From positions 1 to 7,694 of the forward strand of contig USHZ01000095.1 in assembly GCA_900554595.1 (NCBI GenBank): a stretch of DNA of 7,694 nt, written 5' to 3'. How positions within the stretch are numbered: the stretch's first letter is position 1; each line of letters starts with the position of its first letter. This DNA comes from an uncultured Collinsella sp. (lineage in GTDB: Bacteria; Actinomycetota; Coriobacteriia; Coriobacteriales; Coriobacteriaceae). Under the pieces are notes generated by a model. The model worked only from the letters and a program-made list of their open reading frames with translations. It had not been told where the DNA came from and did no database searches. This document shows, one piece after another, positions 5,729 to 7,694 of the stretch. Position numbers and translations under genes: made by a program.

Positions 5729-7694
5729 ATGGCATTCGTCCATCTGCACAATCACACTGTTTTCTCCATGCTCGACGGCGCAACCCGTATCCAGGATATG
5801 GTCAACCGCGCCGTAGAGCTGGGCATGCCCGCCGTCGCCATTACCGACCACGGCTACATGTACGGCGTACCCGACCTGGCGCTGGCCTGCGACGCCGTCA
5901 ACCACAACACGCCCGAGTACAAGACATGGAGCCACGACAAGGCCTTCTTGGAAAAGGATCGCCGTGACGAGCTGGTGGAGCCCGACCCCGAGGCAAACCC
6001 GCGCGAGCATGCCCAGTACGTCAAAGACATGGCCATGTGGGACGAGAAGGGCAACATCGACGAGCTCAAGCCGCCCCTGGTCATCAAGCCCATCTTTGGC
6101 TGCGAGGTTTACTTTACGCCGGACGAGACGCTCGCCCGCGACCACAAGCCCGAGCTTTACCACATGATCCTTCTGGCCAAGGACCAGGAGGGCTACGTCA
6201 ACCTGATGCAGACGGTCTCCGAGGCCGCCGTGCAGGGCTTTTACTACAAGCCGCGTGTGACGCTCGACAACCTGCGCCGCCATGCCAAGGGCATGATCTG
6301 CACCAGTGCCTGCATCGCGGGCATCATCCCCAAGTACATCGACCGCGGTGACATGGAGGGCGCCATCAAATGGGCCGAGACCTTCCGTGACACCTTCGAG
6401 CCCGGCGACTTCTACATCGAGATCCAGGAACATGGCATTACCACCGACAACGGCCTGACCGACGAGCAGATGGACCGCGCGCTCATCGATATCGCCAAGC
6501 AGGTGGGCGTCAAGGTCATCGCCACCAACGACTTCCACTACCTGCGCCGCGAGGACGCGCCCGTGCAGGACGTCATCATGTGCATCGGTATGAACGCCAA
6601 GGTCGACGACCCCAACCGCATGCGCATGACCGGATCGGAGTTTTATATGAAGACCGAGGAGGAGATGCGGGCGATGTTCCCGTATTGCCCCGAGGCCTGC
6701 GACAACACGCTCGAGATCGCCGACAAGTGCTACGTCGAGCTCGACTGGGACTCCATCATCCTGCCGCGCTTCCCGTTGCTCGACCCCGGCGAGACGCACG
6801 AGAGCCAGTTCCGCCGCGAGTGCGAGAAGGGCCTGCGCCAGCACTACGGTGACGACTGGGCCACGCGCGAGATCGGTGGCGTCAACATCAAAGAGCGCTT
6901 TGAGTACGAATACAAAGTCATTTGCGACAAGGGCTTCGCTGCCTACTTCTTGATCGTTGCCGAGTACGTGCAATGGGCCAAGGACAACGGCATCGGCGTC
7001 GGCCCCGGCCGTGGCTCGGCCGCCGGCGCTATCGTCGCCTACGCCATGAACATCACCGCGTTCGACCCGCTCGAGAACGGCTTGATGTTCGAGAGGTTCC
7101 TGTCTCCGCAGCGTACCGAGATGCCCGATATCGATATGGACTTCGACGATGAGCGGCGCCTCGAGGTCGTGGAGCACGTTCGCCAGCTCTACGGTCCCGA
7201 GAAGGTCACCCACGTCATCACCTACTCGACCATTAAGGCCAAGCAGGCCATCAACGACGCCGCACGCGTCCTGGACTACCCGGTCTACATGGGCCAGCGC
7301 CTGTCCAAGATGGTCTCGAGCGACCCCAAGGTCAAGCTCAAACAGGTGCTCGACAAACAACCCGGCAAAGAGGATCTGTTTAACCCCGATTTTGCCGAGG
7401 CCTATAAAAAGGACGACGACGCCCGCCGCATCATCGACACGGCGCTCTCGATCGAGGGCCTCACCCGTGGCGAGGGCGTACACGCGTGCGCCGTTCTGAT
7501 CTGCCGCGACCCCGTCAACGAGCACGTGCCCACCAAGCTCGATACGAAGGGCGGCGTCGAGATTACCCAGTACGAGGGTCATACCGTCGCCGACATGGGC
7601 CTGCTCAAGATGGACTTCCTGGGCCTGCGTACGCTGACGGTTATCTCCAAGGCCAAGGCAAACATCAAAAAGAACTTCGGCATCGACATCAAAG
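5729..7694 (+). CDS. dnaE: DNA polymerase III subunit alpha (DnaE), 3' truncated by window edge
   Basis: This is the replicative polymerase subunit, which extends DNA at the fork. 655 codons are visible and the frame runs off the right edge; family members are about 1150-1200 residues. The N-terminal PHP domain opens FVHLHNHTVFSMLDGA and keeps all metal-site residues: His5, His7, Asp16, Asp40-His41 (ITDHG), Glu126 (GCEVY), His145, Cys195, Asp268 and His270 (TNDFH). Such an intact site is known in actinobacterial DnaE1 to act as a proofreading 3'-5' exonuclease, whereas in E. coli it is degenerate. The palm follows: GVGPGRGSAAG (424-433), FERFLSPQRTEMPDIDMDF (454-472) with Asp469 and Asp471, and KMDFLGL with Asp629, matching the three catalytic aspartates of E. 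coli (401, 403, 555). Between TDHG and GCEVY is a charged insertion of about 60 residues (about 58-117). It has its own promoter region and Shine-Dalgarno. The clamp-binding and C-terminal parts are outside the window. Confidence 0.97.
   Translation, partial: MAFVHLHNHTVFSMLDGATRIQDMVNRAVELGMPAVAITDHGYMYGVPDLALACDAVNHNTPEYKTWSHDKAFLEKDRRDELVEPDPEANPREHAQYVKDMAMWDEKGNIDELKPPLVIKPIFGCEVYFTPDETLARDHKPELYHMILLAKDQEGYVNLMQTVSEAAVQGFYYKPRVTLDNLRRHAKGMICTSACIAGIIPKYIDRGDMEGAIKWAETFRDTFEPGDFYIEIQEHGITTDNGLTDEQMDRALIDIAKQVGVKVIATNDFHYLRREDAPVQDVIMCIGMNAKVDDPNRMRMTGSEFYMKTEEEMRAMFPYCPEACDNTLEIADKCYVELDWDSIILPRFPLLDPGETHESQFRRECEKGLRQHYGDDWATREIGGVNIKERFEYEYKVICDKGFAAYFLIVAEYVQWAKDNGIGVGPGRGSAAGAIVAYAMNITAFDPLENGLMFERFLSPQRTEMPDIDMDFDDERRLEVVEHVRQLYGPEKVTHVITYSTIKAKQAINDAARVLDYPVYMGQRLSKMVSSDPKVKLKQVLDKQPGKEDLFNPDFAEAYKKDDDARRIIDTALSIEGLTRGEGVHACAVLICRDPVNEHVPTKLDTKGGVEITQYEGHTVADMGLLKMDFLGLRTLTVISKAKANIKKNFGIDIK

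Noticed and set aside
5693..7582. A 629-codon open frame on the minus strand opposite dnaE
   Set aside because: It is an antisense shadow of GC-rich dnaE codons: its translation is a monotonous Val/Leu/Asp/Gly-rich string with no motifs, while the + strand encodes unmistakable DnaE.

Overview
The window looks like a high-GC actinobacterial chromosome, most likely a Coriobacteriia member of the Collinsella type. This is inferred from the GC-rich codon use of the two housekeeping genes and the style of their proteins, and was not tested by a search. All four clear genes lie on the + strand: the 3' part of an AddA-type helicase-nuclease, a DUF3284 protein, a 12-helix MFS transporter, and the 5' half of dnaE (DNA polymerase III alpha).

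Region by region: 1-3539 is addA, open at the left edge and lacking only the N-terminal Walker A segment. 3540-3675 holds a long imperfect hairpin, a promoter-like box and a strong Shine-Dalgarno for the next gene. 3676-4185 encodes the DUF3284 protein. 4186-4288 is a leader whose bases can form two mutually exclusive stems, one of which covers the Shine-Dalgarno of the transporter. 4289-5488 is the MFS transporter, clearly lower in GC than its flanks (about 42-48% in lines counted by hand, against 73-77% in addA and dnaE lines). 5489-5728 contains two GATATATC copies, a short open frame that may be a gene remnant, and the dnaE promoter region. 5729-7694 is dnaE, cut by the right edge, with the PHP proofreading domain and all three polymerase aspartates visible.

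The flanking genes are core DNA metabolism: AddA for double-strand break processing, DnaE for replication. The transporter with its leader and 3' sequence looks like an acquired accessory segment placed between them. I see no strong evidence for a new multi-gene system. The most interesting unexplained signals are intergenic: the 63-nt palindrome after addA and the possible RNA switch before the transporter. The PHP domain of DnaE also carries an unusual insertion of about 60 residues.
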